NCBI GenBank assembly: GCA_030146725.1
Contig: JASLBJ010000085.1
Coordinates: 1-7,160 of the forward strand
From: Sphingomicrobium sp.
Lineage (GTDB): Bacteria; Pseudomonadota; Alphaproteobacteria; Sphingomonadales; Sphingomonadaceae
Direction of reading: 5' to 3'
DNA: 7,160 nucleotides
This document shows positions 5,918 through 7,160 of the stretch, one piece after another. The position numbers and the translations under genes were made by a program. The notes under the pieces are model-generated. The model was given only the letters and a program-made list of their open reading frames with translations, had not been told where the DNA came from and made no database searches. The stretch's first letter is position 1. Every line of letters begins with the position of its first letter.

Positions 5918-7160
5918 ATCGCATTGCAACGCTGACACTGGCCCTCGCGGCGCTGCTCGGCGCTTCGGCGGCGCCCGCGCAGCAGGCCGCCGACCCGGCC
6001 GCGGACGACCGCGTCCGCGCCCATGTCGAGTTCCTCGCCCACGACCTGCTCGAGGGGCGCGCGACCGGCGAGCGCGGCTACGACATCGCCGCCGCCTACG
6101 TCGCCAGCCGCTTCCGCGCGCTCGGGCTTCGGCCGGGCGGAGAGAAGGGCAGCTGGTACCAGATGGTGCCGTTCCGCCGGGCGACCGAGGCCCGGCCGAC
6201 CACCGCCGGCCTGCTCGTCGACGGCAAGCGCGGCGCGCTTCGCTCGGGACAGGACATCGCGGTCCGCCCGAGCCTGACCGAAAAGGAGCGCCGGATCGTC
6301 AGCGACCTGGTGTTCGTCGGCTTCGGCATATCCGACGCCCGGCTCGGGATCGACGATTTCCGCGGGCTCGACGTGCGCGGCAAGACGGTGGTCGCGTTCC
6401 GCGGCACGCCCGAAGGCCTGCCGAGCGAGATCGCCGCCCATGTCAGCTCGACCAAGGCGCATGCGGCCGCGGCGCGGGGCGCGATCGGCTTCATCCAGAT
6501 CGGCACCCGCGCAGCGCGCGCACAGCTTGCCCGCGGCGCCGGTCCCGAGGTCGACTGGATCGATTCCGCCGGCCGCCCGGGCACCGAGCCCGGCGGCCTG
6601 CGCTTCACCGCCAGCATTTCGGAGGCGGTGACCAGGCGGCTGTTCGCCGGCGCCCCGGCCAGCCTCGATTCGCTGCGTTCGCAGGCGGGCGGCAAGACCG
6701 GCCCGCGCGGCTTCGCGCTCAAGCCGCGGCTGGCGATCGAAGCGGCGTCGGCCTGGCACGATTTCAAGAGCCCCGAAGTGATCGGCCTGCTGCCCGGCGC
6801 CGACCCCGCGCTTCGCAACCAGCACGTCGTGCTGATGGGCCACCTCGACCATCTCGGGATGAAGCGCGACGCCAAGCCGGGCGAAGACGCGATCTTCAAC
6901 GGCGCGCTCGACAATGCCGCCGGGGTCGCCACCATGATCGAGGCGGCCGAGCAGTTCGCGCGCTCGGGCCGGCCGCCGCGCCGCTCGGTGCTGTTCATCG
7001 CCAATACCGGCGAAGAGCTCGGGCTTCTCGGCGCCGATTATTACGCCAAGAACCCGACCGTGCCGATCGGCGACATCGTCGCCGCGGTCGACCTCGACAT
7101 GCCCGTCCCGCTCTACGATTTCACCGACGTCGTCGCGTTCGGCGCCGACCATTCGACCGT
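5914..7160 (+). CDS. Exported M28-family zinc aminopeptidase-like protein, partial (3' end beyond the right edge)
   Basis: The first 415 residues are visible. A signal peptide is clear: Met-Asn-Arg, a hydrophobic core ([16 protein letters not shown]) and a likely cleavage after APA at about residue 22, so the protein is exported to the periplasm or beyond. Residues about 95-270 are probably a PA-like insert, as in many M28 peptidases. The peptidase core then shows GHLDHLG (H310, D312), NGALDNAAG (D333, bridging metal ligand), [14 protein letters not shown] (E367 general base, E368 ligand) and AVDLDMP (D395 ligand). The last expected zinc histidine lies past the edge. The GTG start overlaps the galE stop by four bases, and AGGAG at 5898-5902 lies eleven bases before it. 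The natural substrate cannot be read from sequence. Confidence 0.9.
   Translation, partial: MNRIATLTLALAALLGASAAPAQQAADPAADDRVRAHVEFLAHDLLEGRATGERGYDIAAAYVASRFRALGLRPGGEKGSWYQMVPFRRATEARPTTAGLLVDGKRGALRSGQDIAVRPSLTEKERRIVSDLVFVGFGISDARLGIDDFRGLDVRGKTVVAFRGTPEGLPSEIAAHVSSTKAHAAAARGAIGFIQIGTRAARAQLARGAGPEVDWIDSAGRPGTEPGGLRFTASISEAVTRRLFAGAPASLDSLRSQAGGKTGPRGFALKPRLAIEAASAWHDFKSPEVIGLLPGADPALRNQHVVLMGHLDHLGMKRDAKPGEDAIFNGALDNAAGVATMIEAAEQFARSGRPPRRSVLFIANTGEELGLLGADYYAKNPTVPIGDIVAAVDLDMPVPLYDFTDVVAFGADHST

Noticed and set aside
4808..5938. Minus-strand reading frame that stays open across all of galE, continuous with the M14 peptidase gene
   Set aside because: It lies antisense to a clear galE and its translation is arginine- and aspartate-rich with no domain. 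Long antisense open frames are expected where codons end in G or C. Peptidase similarity begins only at the ATG at 4807.
5896..7152. 418-codon minus-strand open frame opposite the M28 peptidase
   Set aside because: The plus strand carries a signal peptide and the M28 metal motifs in order. The antisense product is low-complexity (Arg, Gly, Ala, Asp) and has no recognisable fold, so it is a codon-bias shadow.

Overview
The window is GC-rich chromosomal DNA, densely packed with housekeeping genes and strongly biased to G/C at third codon positions. The gene content, codon use and an EcfG-like stress promoter fit an alphaproteobacterium, most likely a sphingomonad (Sphingomonas or a relative). 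That placement is inference from style and content; there is no rRNA or other phylogenetic marker here. I see no insertion sequence, phage gene, tRNA, CRISPR array or other mobile system.

Layout, left to right. (1) 1-330, minus: 5' part of a small glycine-rich general-stress protein cut by the left edge, with a candidate EcfG-type promoter in the 203-bp gap before it. (2) 534-2082, minus: purE then purK, the two-gene unit that carboxylates AIR in purine synthesis. (3) 2240-2815, plus: a compact GGDEF diguanylate cyclase diverging from purE, ending at a 33-bp-arm hairpin with a T-rich tail. (4) 2970-4807, minus: an M14 cytosolic-type carboxypeptidase followed by 2,3-bisphosphoglycerate-dependent phosphoglycerate mutase (gpmA), overlapping by one base. 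(5) 4919 to the right edge, plus: galE and an exported M28-family zinc peptidase, overlapping by four bases; the peptidase is cut by the right edge.

The genes form small co-directional pairs rather than one pathway: purine synthesis (purEK), lower glycolysis (gpmA), nucleotide-sugar supply for the envelope (galE), two peptidases and one c-di-GMP enzyme. The most informative non-coding signals are the EcfG-like promoter before the stress gene, a run of four GATCAG words just downstream of purK, and the large inverted repeat with an extra copy of its outer arm between the GGDEF gene and gpmA. I found no convincing new multi-gene system; the intergenic palindrome and the stress-gene promoter region are the best places for a second look.
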